Shown here: piece after piece, positions 9,721 through 17,081 of the stretch | Position numbering within the stretch: position 1 is the first letter of the stretch | How the letters are laid out: every line of letters starts with the position of its first letter | From: Mycobacteroides saopaulense | Lineage (GTDB): Bacteria > Actinomycetota > Actinomycetes > Mycobacteriales > Mycobacteriaceae | Assembly (NCBI RefSeq): GCF_001456355.1 | Contig: NZ_CP010271.1 | Coordinates: forward strand, 1,488,001-1,552,000 | Length of the DNA stretch: 64,000 nucleotides | Direction: 5' to 3' | The notes under the pieces: generated by a model | Told to the model about the DNA's origin: nothing | Databases searched by the model: none | What the model saw: the letters and a program-made list of their open reading frames with translations, nothing else | Made by a program: the position numbers and the translations under genes

Positions 9721-10456
9721 CAGTGCAGACGGCACCGAACGCAAGACGCTATTGGTCTTCGCCGACTCCCTGTCCTACTACGGGCCTACCGGCGGCCTCG
9801 CCGCCAGCGATCCCCGGATTTGGCCCAATATCGTTGCCAAGAAACTCGATTGGGATCTGGAGCTGATCGCGCGTATCGGCTGGACGTGCCGGGATGTGTG
9901 GTGGGCCGCGATTCAGGATCCGCGTGCCTGGGCCGCGGTGCCCACTGCGGGAGCGGTGATCTTCGCGACCTGTGGCATGGACTCGCTGCCGTCACCGCTA
10001 CCGACGGCCCTGCGTGAATCGATTCGGCTCATCCGGCCGGCCAAACTGCGCAGCTGGGTCCGCGACGGTTACGGATGGTTGCAGCCCCGGCTCTCGCCGA
10101 TAGCCCGCAACGCGCTGCCGCCCAAGCTCACCGTCGAGTATCTCGAAAAGACCCGTGGTGCACTCGATTTCAATCGCCCTGGATTGCCGATGATCGCGTC
10201 GTTGCCGTCAGTGCACATCGCCGAATCGTACGGCCGCGTGCACTCCGGCCGGGATGCCACCGCAGCGGCCATCGCCGCCTGGGCGTCCGAGCACAAACTG
10301 CCCGTGGTGGACCTCAAGGAAGGGGTCGGCGAGGAGATTTTCGCGGGCCGGGGCAATCCCGACGGGATCCACTGGAACTTTGTCGCGCACGAGCGCGTTG
10401 CCGAATTGATGATTGACGCACTGCAGTCCGCGCTGCCCGAACTCAGGGACAGGTGA
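9707..10456 (+). CDS. octT: Diglucosylglycerate octanoyltransferase (SGNH-type)
   Basis: A protein of 249 residues corresponding to Rv2418c/OctT, which adds an octanoyl group to diglucosylglycerate, an early precursor of methylglucose lipopolysaccharides. The SGNH-hydrolase signature is degenerate but readable: [10 protein letters not shown] (nucleophile serine block), [14 protein letters not shown] (block III) and [14 protein letters not shown] (catalytic Asp/His block). The ATG lies inside the 3' end of gpgP, so translation is coupled. Both genes act in one pathway. The next gene (degV) follows after 3 bases. Confidence 0.88.
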   Translation: MTSSDSADGTERKTLLVFADSLSYYGPTGGLAASDPRIWPNIVAKKLDWDLELIARIGWTCRDVWWAAIQDPRAWAAVPTAGAVIFATCGMDSLPSPLPTALRESIRLIRPAKLRSWVRDGYGWLQPRLSPIARNALPPKLTVEYLEKTRGALDFNRPGLPMIASLPSVHIAESYGRVHSGRDATAAAIAAWASEHKLPVVDLKEGVGEEIFAGRGNPDGIHWNFVAHERVAELMIDALQSALPELRDR

Positions 10457-10459
10457 CCC

Positions 10460-11296
10460 ATGCCGGTTGTGGTGGTGACGGATTCGGGGGCGCGCCTGCA
10501 ACCGCAAGATGCCGCGATGCTGGGCATCCGGCTGGTGCCGTTGCACGTGCTGACCGGTGATCAGGACCTGCGCGACGGAGTGGATCCGATTCCCGCCTCG
10601 GTTTACGAGAAGGGGCGGGCGACCACGGCCGGTGCCTCGCCGGCCGAACTCACCGAGGTGTACCGGCGGGCACTCGCCGACAGCGGTGGCGACGGCGTGG
10701 TCGCGGTCCACCTGTCCGGCAGGCTCTCGAGCACATTCGAGGCCGCCGAGCAGGCGGCCCGCGAGTGCGGCGAGCAGGTGCACGTCGTCGACTCCCGGTC
10801 GGCGGCGATGGGCAGCGGTTTCGTCGCCCTGGCGGCGGCACGGGCGGCGGCGGCGGGCGCCGACCTGACCGCGGCGTATCAGGCCGCGCGGGATGCGGTG
10901 GGGCGCAGTCGGTGTGTCATGGTGGTGCACAAGCTGGACCACCTGCGGCGCAGCGGACGCATCAGTGCCACTTCGTCCTGGCTCGGCACCGCGCTTGCCC
11001 TTAAGCCCGTGCTGCAGATCGATGGCGACGGCAAGTTGGTGCTTGCGCAGCGAGTGCGCACCGCCACCAAGGCCATCGGGGCGATGGTCGACAACATTGT
11101 CGACTTCGTGGGCGAGCGCCGGGTGTCGGTGACGATTCACCATGTCGACAACAGCGAAACCGCCGAAAAGGTCAACGAGCTGGTGTGCTCGCGGCTGGTC
11201 ACCGCTCACGATCCGGTGATCTCGGAGATGGGGCCGGTGCTGGCGGTACACGTGGGTCCCGGCGCCGTCGGGGTCTGCGCCGAACCTGTGGACTGA
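10460..11296 (+). CDS. DegV-family fatty-acid-binding protein
   Basis: A protein of 278 residues of the DegV family, which bind acyl chains and, in Firmicutes, act as the FakB subunit of fatty-acid kinase. Recognisable segments are VVVTDSGARL at the start, AVHLSGRLSSTFEAA, VDSRSAAMGSG and VHKLDHLRRSGRIS. No FakA kinase is nearby, so binding or shuttling of a fatty acid is as far as the evidence goes. The position next to octT, which needs octanoyl groups, is suggestive but not proof. In M. tuberculosis the next gene would be eis; here it is comEA. Confidence 0.88.
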   Translation: MPVVVVTDSGARLQPQDAAMLGIRLVPLHVLTGDQDLRDGVDPIPASVYEKGRATTAGASPAELTEVYRRALADSGGDGVVAVHLSGRLSSTFEAAEQAARECGEQVHVVDSRSAAMGSGFVALAAARAAAAGADLTAAYQAARDAVGRSRCVMVVHKLDHLRRSGRISATSSWLGTALALKPVLQIDGDGKLVLAQRVRTATKAIGAMVDNIVDFVGERRVSVTIHHVDNSETAEKVNELVCSRLVTAHDPVISEMGPVLAVHVGPGAVGVCAEPVD

Positions 11297-11381
11297 CCAG
11301 GAACTGTCCACAATCCCGCCTTGATCCACAGATGTCGGTCCGCCGCTTGTCGGATGGTCCGTCGCTTCCTAGCGTCAAGTC

Positions 11382-12179
11382 ATGGAGTCCGAGCTGCTGC
11401 ACCGACGTCTGGCACTGTCCGGGCGTGAGCCTGATGACGATGACGACGACGTCACGGGGACCGCTGCGGGGACGCAGTCCGAACCGGCACTGCGTTGGCT
11501 CCCCGATGCGCTGACGACCGGCGGCACGCGGAGCTGGCTGGAGTCCATCAGGACCGACCCCGGCCGCGCCGGCATGGTCGCGCTGGGTGCGATCGGTGTA
11601 TTGGCGGTGCTGGTCACCGTCTTCACCGTGATGCGTCAGCCGCCTGCGCCCGTCAGTGCGAACCTTCCTCCGGTGCAACCGGTGTCATCGACGTCGGTGT
11701 CTGCGCCGAGTTCGATGGTCATCAGTGTGGTCGGCTTGGTCAAGCGGCCCGGCCTGGTGACCTTGTCGAGCGGTGCGCGGGTCGCCGACGCGGTGACGGC
11801 GGCCGGGGGAGTAGTCGACGGCGCCGATGTCGTCACCTTGAACATGGCACGCCCCGTGGCCGACGGCGATCAGATCGTGGTCGGTCTGGCTCCGGTATCC
11901 GGGCAGCCTGTGGGGATGGCGAGTTCGATCGTCGCCGCCGGCCAGGTGCCGACCGGGAGCGTGGGTGCCACGTCGACGTCACCCTCAGGACGGGTAAACA
12001 TCAATACGGCAACAGAATCCGAGCTCGATGAGCTACCCGGCGTGGGGCCGGTCATGGCGGCGTCGATCGTCCGGTGGCGATCCGAACACGGGAAGTTCAC
12101 CAGCGTCGATCAGCTCTCGGAGGTAGACGGGATCGGTCCCTCGCGGCTGGACAAGCTGCGCGCCCTCGTCGTGCTGTGA
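11382..12179 (+). CDS. ComEA-like membrane-anchored helix-hairpin-helix protein
   Basis: A protein of 265 residues: a cytosolic acidic N-terminus with a DDDDDD-like run, one membrane helix around residues 66-86 (MVALGAIGVLAVLVTVFTVM), a linker rich in Pro/Ser, a SLBB-type domain (VVGLVKRPGLVTLSSGARVA, about 110-165), and a C-terminal pair of helix-hairpin-helix motifs (NINTATESELDELPGVGP and VDGIGPSRLDKL). This is the architecture of ComEA, the envelope DNA receptor of natural competence. The stop overlaps the comEC start. Natural transformation is not established for most mycobacteria, so the physiological role is open. Confidence 0.9.
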   Translation: MESELLHRRLALSGREPDDDDDDVTGTAAGTQSEPALRWLPDALTTGGTRSWLESIRTDPGRAGMVALGAIGVLAVLVTVFTVMRQPPAPVSANLPPVQPVSSTSVSAPSSMVISVVGLVKRPGLVTLSSGARVADAVTAAGGVVDGADVVTLNMARPVADGDQIVVGLAPVSGQPVGMASSIVAAGQVPTGSVGATSTSPSGRVNINTATESELDELPGVGPVMAASIVRWRSEHGKFTSVDQLSEVDGIGPSRLDKLRALVVL

Positions 12180-13696
12180 AGTCGGTGCAGGCCGATGAAC
12201 CTGGGCCGGATCTACGGCTGGTGCCACCGGCCCTTGCCGCGTGGGGCGTGACCGCGGCAGGAATCCTCTGGCCAGTAGGCTATTTCAGTGCAATCGTGCT
12301 GGGGGCCGGTGCGCTCGCGGTGTGGCTCTCGCGCCATCGCATGAACAACAACGCCATCGTCGCCGGAGTGCTCGCCGTTCTCATCGCCGGCGTCGGCTTT
12401 TCGGTGGCCGCGGCCATCCGGTACGACGGCGTGCAGAGTCATCCTGTGCGCACTCGTGTCGGGCAGGTTGTCGCGGTACAGGTGCGAGTGACCGACGACC
12501 CGAAGGTCATCACCGGTGGCCGCGCGATGATGCGCGCCCAGCTTCTCGCGGTGGGGGAGCCGGCGCAAGCGACCGCCGGCACGGTGCTGGTGTTCGGGAC
12601 ATCCTCACTACTGGCTGTGGCCGCAGTCGGTGACACGCTGCAGGTGCGCGTGACCGTCGCCCGCCCCGCGCGGCGTGACCTGACCGTCGCCACGCTAGCC
12701 GTGGTCGGAGAGCCGCGGGTCATCGATCATTCGCCGATCCTTAGCGCAGCCAACGGCATTCGAGATCGATTCGTGGAGGTGGCGCGCGGTGCGCTACCTG
12801 CCGATCATGCCGCGTTGCTGCCTGCGTTGGTGCTCGGGGATACCAGCGCGCTCGATACCGGCACCGTTGCGATGTTTCGGACGTCGGGGCTCACGCACTT
12901 GATGGCGGTCTCGGGGGCCAACGTCTCCATCGTGTGCGGGGCGATTCTGCTGCTGGGCCGGCTGGTAGGACTGCGCGTCTCGGTGGTGTTGGCCGGGCTG
13001 GTTCTTGTCGGTTTCGTGGTGCTGGTGAGGCCCTCGCCGAGCGTGCTGAGAGCCGCGGTGATGGGCGTGATCGGTCTGCTCGGCGTGCTGACGGCGCGGC
13101 GCCGCCAAGCCATACCTTCCCTGGCGGCAACAGTTTTGGTGCTGCTGACGGTGTCGCCGGGTCTTGCCGTCGATGTCGGTTTCGCGTTGTCCGTGGTCGC
13201 GACGGCGGCGCTGGTGGTGTTGGCCCCGCACTGGTCGGCGCGCTTGACAGCCCGCGGCTGGCCCAAACCTCTGGCCGATGCATTGTGCATTGCCGTTGCC
13301 GCACAGGTGGTTACCGCGCCGCTGATCGCCGCCATCTCGGGAAGCATCGGTGTGGCTTCCATTGCCGCGAACCTGATGGCGGGTGTGGTCATCGCGCCCA
13401 TCACGGTGCTCGGAACCGCGGCGGCGGCGCTTACCGTCGTCTCGCCACCGGCTGCGGGTCTGCTCGTGCGATTCTGCGGCCCGGAGCTGTGGTGGCTGCT
13501 GCGGGTCGCCGACTACGCGTCCGCAGGCGGTTCGACAGCGATTCCGGTGCCCTCGGGTGTGAGCGGGTTCGTTGTCGTGGCTGTGGCGCTTGGGGTTTCG
13601 GTGTGGTTGTGGCGCCGTGGATGGTTTCGCCAGCTGGCGTGCTCCGGGGTGCTGTGCGTGCTTGCCCTGGTGATCTCGGCGCAACTGGTGAGTTGA
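12176..13696 (+). CDS. ComEC/Rec2-type membrane channel protein
   Basis: A protein of about 506 residues from a GTG at 12176 that overlaps the comEA stop by 4 bases (GTGA). An N-terminal membrane pair is followed by a DUF4131-like soluble segment (RVGQVVAVQVRVTDDPK). The competence domain then starts at LPADHAALLPALVLGDTS with TSGLTHLMAVSGANVSI, followed by about eight membrane helices. The C-terminal metallo-beta-lactamase nuclease domain found in Bacillus ComEC is absent; the protein ends in a membrane helix, as in other mycobacterial versions. It would conduct single-stranded DNA across the membrane, but without the nuclease or other com genes nearby this is only a family-level prediction. 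Confidence 0.9.
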   Translation: MKSVQADEPGPDLRLVPPALAAWGVTAAGILWPVGYFSAIVLGAGALAVWLSRHRMNNNAIVAGVLAVLIAGVGFSVAAAIRYDGVQSHPVRTRVGQVVAVQVRVTDDPKVITGGRAMMRAQLLAVGEPAQATAGTVLVFGTSSLLAVAAVGDTLQVRVTVARPARRDLTVATLAVVGEPRVIDHSPILSAANGIRDRFVEVARGALPADHAALLPALVLGDTSALDTGTVAMFRTSGLTHLMAVSGANVSIVCGAILLLGRLVGLRVSVVLAGLVLVGFVVLVRPSPSVLRAAVMGVIGLLGVLTARRRQAIPSLAATVLVLLTVSPGLAVDVGFALSVVATAALVVLAPHWSARLTARGWPKPLADALCIAVAAQVVTAPLIAAISGSIGVASIAANLMAGVVIAPITVLGTAAAALTVVSPPAAGLLVRFCGPELWWLLRVADYASAGGSTAIPVPSGVSGFVVVAVALGVSVWLWRRGWFRQLACSGVLCVLALVISAQLVS

Positions 13697-13708
13697 CGCA
13701 ACCCTGCA

Positions 13709-15124
13709 CTACGTCCCGGACAGGGCGGGTTCGCGACGGGCGAGCTGCACGGGTGCGTCGTGGCGCCGCCAGCAGTGACGCAGTACCCGCAGCACGAAAG
13801 TGGGTCGCCGCATCTGGGACGGTGAGTCGTGCAGGTTGCTCACGCGCAGGATCGTTTCGGTGATTCGAATATCGTTGCGCGCCGCAATCAGGATCTTCGC
13901 GGACCACCACGCCATCGACTTCCGCAGGATGCGCTGTGTGAACGGCGTGTCGGCGGGCGCTGTCGTGTAGAGCGGCGCCGCCATCCTGTTCTGCTGCCAC
14001 ACCGTGTCGATGCGCCGGCCGACGGCGTGAAAGTAGCGGCGGGCGAGTCCGGTGTCACCCTCGAAGAGGCAGTCCCGCAAGGTGACGGCCTCCAGCAGCG
14101 CCATCGTCATGCCCTGGCCCCTGATGGGGTCCAGGCTGCAGATGGCGTCGCCGATCACCAGTAGCCCTTCGGGGAATTGCTCCATCTGGTCATAGCGCCG
14201 CCACACCGCGTCGCGGTACCAGAAGGTGTGCACATCGCCGATCGGAACCGCCGACCGTAGGGTCTCCACGAGCTCGCCGGGTACGAATTGTTCTGCAAAG
14301 GCGATCATTTCGGCGAACGTGGTGGGAGGCTCGTCCAGATTGAATTTGCCCAGGGTCAACATGACGGTGCCGTTTTCGCAGCGGGCGATTGCTCCGCCAT
14401 ACGGGTGTCCGGGCGCGGCGTTGAGAAAGGTGAGTTTGTCCATGGGGGTGTCGTCGGAAATGTGGAGGAGTTGACTCGCGTAGGTCACCGGAGATGTCAT
14501 GCGGGTCTCAGTCGGACGGGCAAAGCCGAGGCGACCCAGGAAGGTCTGCGTGCGCGGGGTTCTTCCGGTGGCGTCCACCACAAGGTCGGAGATGAGCGTC
14601 GTCACCAGGCCGGTGGATCGCCGCGCCACGCGAACGCCGGTGACGCGATGTTCCGCGGTCATGGGCTCGATGACGTCGTGGCCATCCAGGAACTTCACAT
14701 TGGCTATGCGCTGAACGCGTTGCCGTACTTGTGATTCCAAGAAGGGGCGGGTTGCCAGGTAGAGCCTGAACGTCTCCGGGTCGTCGAACTTCTCCGATCG
14801 ATTGAACATCTCGTGTGGTCCGATCAGCATCCTGACGCGAGACAGATCACCCTCATCGCAGACCGTGGCGCCGTCTGCTTGCATCTCGTCGAGGATTCCG
14901 GGGAACAAGCGTTCCAGCCCCTGGGTGCCGGAGCTCATCAACATGTGAATGTGCTGTCCCTGCGGCACGCCGCTGCGTGGGGACGAGCCGGCCTTGAGCT
15001 CATCGCGCTCGACCACAGTGACCGATCGGTATGTCTCGGACAGCACCCGGGCGGCGAGCAGTCCCGCCATCCCGGCGCCGAGGACAACCGCATGATCTCT
15101 GTGTTCCCGCTTGTCAGGTGTCAT
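13709..15124 (-). CDS. FAD-dependent monooxygenase-like oxidoreductase (cluster 1)
   Basis: A protein of 471 residues with an N-terminal Rossmann FAD motif (VLGAGMAGLLAARVLSE), a conserved middle strand (VVDATGRTPRTQTFL), and the second FAD motif around VIGDAICSLDPIRGQGM. This is the layout of the p-hydroxybenzoate-hydroxylase superfamily, though the segment between resembles geranylgeranyl-reductase-like and epoxidase-like members as much as true hydroxylases. No membrane segments. RBS GAAAGGA lies 7 bases before the ATG. It stands at the 3' side of membrane cluster 1, with a 90-base gap that has its own AT-rich regulatory sequence. Absent from this position in M. tuberculosis as I recall it. 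The substrate is unknown. Confidence 0.82.
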   Translation of the reverse strand: MTPDKREHRDHAVVLGAGMAGLLAARVLSETYRSVTVVERDELKAGSSPRSGVPQGQHIHMLMSSGTQGLERLFPGILDEMQADGATVCDEGDLSRVRMLIGPHEMFNRSEKFDDPETFRLYLATRPFLESQVRQRVQRIANVKFLDGHDVIEPMTAEHRVTGVRVARRSTGLVTTLISDLVVDATGRTPRTQTFLGRLGFARPTETRMTSPVTYASQLLHISDDTPMDKLTFLNAAPGHPYGGAIARCENGTVMLTLGKFNLDEPPTTFAEMIAFAEQFVPGELVETLRSAVPIGDVHTFWYRDAVWRRYDQMEQFPEGLLVIGDAICSLDPIRGQGMTMALLEAVTLRDCLFEGDTGLARRYFHAVGRRIDTVWQQNRMAAPLYTTAPADTPFTQRILRKSMAWWSAKILIAARNDIRITETILRVSNLHDSPSQMRRPTFVLRVLRHCWRRHDAPVQLARREPALSGT

Positions 15125-15150
15125 CGCTGTTCCTTTCGTCCCGATGCACC

Positions 15151-15200
15151 CTACTCTTATCTATCTCTTAATTTCTTAGAATTACCTTAGATTTAGATTG
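15151..15200 (-). promoter_or_regulatory. AT-rich operator/promoter region of the FAD oxidoreductase
   Basis: A 50-base AT-rich island in a GC-rich neighbourhood, lying between 15215 and the start at 15124. It holds TAATTTCTTAGAATTA (15169-15184), whose arms TAATT/AATTA are palindromic, and four spaced CTTA repeats on the plus strand. The composition and dyad suggest a promoter with a repressor site (TetR- or MarR-like spacing), but no known box matches. Confidence 0.45.
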
Positions 15201-15214
15201 CCTTTGGGACGCGA

Positions 15215-16540
15215 TCAGCCACCGAAGAGCAGGTAGAGCCCGGTGAAGGTGTACCCGACCATGACGAGCATCATCGCCAACTGCCCGGTCACTTGGTGTC
15301 GTGTGGGGAGCACCTTCAGTGCCCGATCATGTGCGGCGACGACGCCCGCGATATGCCCGGCCAACACGAATCCCACCTTGAGTGTCGACAGCACGGACGG
15401 GTGCATCGACAAGAGATAGGAGACGTCGACATCGGACAGCCATCCGCGCCCCAGGGGGTCGGCGAGTCGGAGCACGGTCTGCTGTCCGCGCTCCACGAGG
15501 TACGTCAGATAGTGGGCGAATACATAACCGATCACGATCGGGATCAGCGAATGCGCCAAGAGGCCCGGCAGATCGCGCCGGGTGGTGCGGTCTACGCCAC
15601 CGGTCGCACGGGCGGCCAGGCAGAAGGTTGTCGCGACGGTGGCGATGAAGACAGCCAGCCCCGCGGTCCGGATCGCGACCGCGGCCGCCGTCGAGCCACC
15701 GGCCAGTTCGTCGACGAATCCGCGCCAGGCGGGCATCGCCGAAAAACTGTCGAAGGCAGTAGAACCCAACAGCACCGCGAGTACGGCCACGATGCCCGGC
15801 CGAATCGGCAGCGACGGAAGGTGATCGAACGGGTTACCGATCGCGATGCGGCCGTCGGCATTGCGCCGCAGGGGAGCCAGGCGTGAGGCCACCATGCTGT
15901 ACACGTCAAAGGGATCGGCATGCGCGCACCAGCGGGTGCCACAGGCCAGCGCGCCCGCGAGTGTCACCGCCAGGTAGACCACCAGCCAGATCTTGACCGC
16001 TGCGAGCGATCCCGGATCAGCACTGGCCAGCTCCAGCCAGACGAACATGAACAGACCGGCGGCGGCGGGCCAATATCCCCACCGCCGTGGGTATTCGGTG
16101 GGAGGTGGTCGCCGTGACAAGGGCAGTAGCCGGTACACGGCAGGCACCGGTGACAGCAGTCGCCATGCCGGCCCGAACAGCAGCGACACCGCCACCAGCC
16201 CGACCCAGAACAGTACGTAGAAGACGCCCGGCAGTGGGTTCCTGCTGTCCTGCGGGCCGAACAACGCCGCCGTGCCGATCCATACGGTCGCCAGCAGCAC
16301 CATGCCGGTGACGATCCACCGTGTGGCCGGCGCGTCGACAGCCGCCGTGATCCAGGACGGCAGTGGACGTCCTGGCCGGGCCGCGTCGAACCGCGGCTTC
16401 TTCCACGCCAGTGCCACCACGGCAAAAGTGAATGTGAGCGCCCACGCCGCACCGATCAGTGCGTAGGTGTAGGGGATCGGAAGATCGGCCGAACCGCCCA
16501 GCCCATGGGCAAGAACGATGGTCGTCCGATCGTTGGTCAC
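15215..16540 (-). CDS. Polytopic membrane protein of cluster 1
   Basis: A protein of 441 residues with roughly ten predicted membrane helices. It begins with a short outside segment (LAHGLGGSADLPIPY) and the C-terminal half carries conserved-looking elements in or near the membrane: VFAHYLTYLVERGQQ, ADPLGRGW, HPSVLSTLK and GHIAGVVAAHDRAL. The several histidines next to helices suggest a metal or haem site. Related actinobacterial proteins are sometimes labelled fenitrothion hydrolase, a name I would not rely on. Its start overlaps the stop of the cupredoxin-like gene by 4 bases, so it belongs to the operon starting at 18928. The protein is not recognised at family level with certainty; role in copper or redox chemistry is inferred from neighbours. 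Confidence 0.8.
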   Translation of the reverse strand: MTNDRTTIVLAHGLGGSADLPIPYTYALIGAAWALTFTFAVVALAWKKPRFDAARPGRPLPSWITAAVDAPATRWIVTGMVLLATVWIGTAALFGPQDSRNPLPGVFYVLFWVGLVAVSLLFGPAWRLLSPVPAVYRLLPLSRRPPPTEYPRRWGYWPAAAGLFMFVWLELASADPGSLAAVKIWLVVYLAVTLAGALACGTRWCAHADPFDVYSMVASRLAPLRRNADGRIAIGNPFDHLPSLPIRPGIVAVLAVLLGSTAFDSFSAMPAWRGFVDELAGGSTAAAVAIRTAGLAVFIATVATTFCLAARATGGVDRTTRRDLPGLLAHSLIPIVIGYVFAHYLTYLVERGQQTVLRLADPLGRGWLSDVDVSYLLSMHPSVLSTLKVGFVLAGHIAGVVAAHDRALKVLPTRHQVTGQLAMMLVMVGYTFTGLYLLFGG

Positions 16541-16908
16541 GGCTGCACGGTGATCGTGGCGACCGTCTTCTTCAGCTTGTGGAGTTCTACGTCGACCTTC
16601 CCGGGCAGATTGACGGTGAACTGAAACGTCTGCCCGCCTTTCGGCTCGATCTCGAAACTGTGATCGGGAGTGGAGTGAACGTGCAACTCGTCGGCGGCAT
16701 CGCTGTCCACGCGAATCACGATGGGCTCTGAGACACGCGCTTGCAACGTGGCGTTGGTCGGTGTGACGACTCCGCTCTTGATGGCGACGTCTACGGTCAA
16801 TCCCGCAGGCGGCGTGCTGGATCCGGTGGCGGGTGTCTCTCTCGACGTGCCGCAGCCGCTGCAGAGCACGACGGCGGCGGTGATCGCCGACAGAGCTTTG
16901 ATGATCAT
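16537..16908 (-). CDS. Cupredoxin-like lipoprotein (cluster 1)
   Basis: A protein of 123 residues with a lipoprotein signal (VVLCSGC, C19 as lipid site). The mature domain of about 95 residues has the strand order of a cupredoxin: PIVIRVDSDAADELHVH, PDHSFEIEPKGGQTFQFTVN, then GKVDVELHKLKKTVATITV. The histidines in ELHVHSTPDH and in VELHK are candidate copper ligands, although the usual Cys-x2-His-x-Met end is replaced by VELHKLKK, so a type 1 blue site is unlikely. An RBS (GGAGG) is 10 bases upstream of the ATG. It is co-transcribed with the PmoC-like gene and the polytopic protein and probably sits on the outer face of the membrane. Confidence 0.8.
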   Translation of the reverse strand: MIIKALSAITAAVVLCSGCGTSRETPATGSSTPPAGLTVDVAIKSGVVTPTNATLQARVSEPIVIRVDSDAADELHVHSTPDHSFEIEPKGGQTFQFTVNLPGKVDVELHKLKKTVATITVQP

Positions 16909-16922
16909 CTTTTTCGTTCCTC

Positions 16923-17081
16923 CTAGTCGCGGTGTTCTTCGTCGTTGGCCGGGTCGTCCTCGTCGGCTTGGCGGCGGTCCCGCATCGCCACCCAGATGAC
17001 CACGCCCGCCACGACTACCGCGGGTGCGAACGCGGGCAATGCCAACAGCAGCGAGTGATCTGCCAGGTACTCGACGGTCAT
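16923..17081 (-). CDS. Small single-span membrane protein (cluster 1)
   Basis: A 52-residue reading frame whose ATG overlaps the TGA of the large membrane gene (17078-17081, ATGA) and which ends 14 bases before the cupredoxin gene. The sequence has a hydrophobic helix (LLLALPAFAPAVVVAGVVIW) followed by MRDRRQ and a highly acidic tail (DEDDPANDEEH). The tight coupling on both sides argues that it is translated. It may act as a small assembly subunit of the membrane complex encoded by the operon. No homologue is recognised. Confidence 0.7.
   Translation of the reverse strand: MTVEYLADHSLLLALPAFAPAVVVAGVVIWVAMRDRRQADEDDPANDEEHRD

Noticed and set aside
15151..15200. IdeR (iron) box in the AT-rich island
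   Set aside because: The sequence has CTTA and TAATT elements but does not match the TTAGGTTAGSCTAACCTAA consensus.
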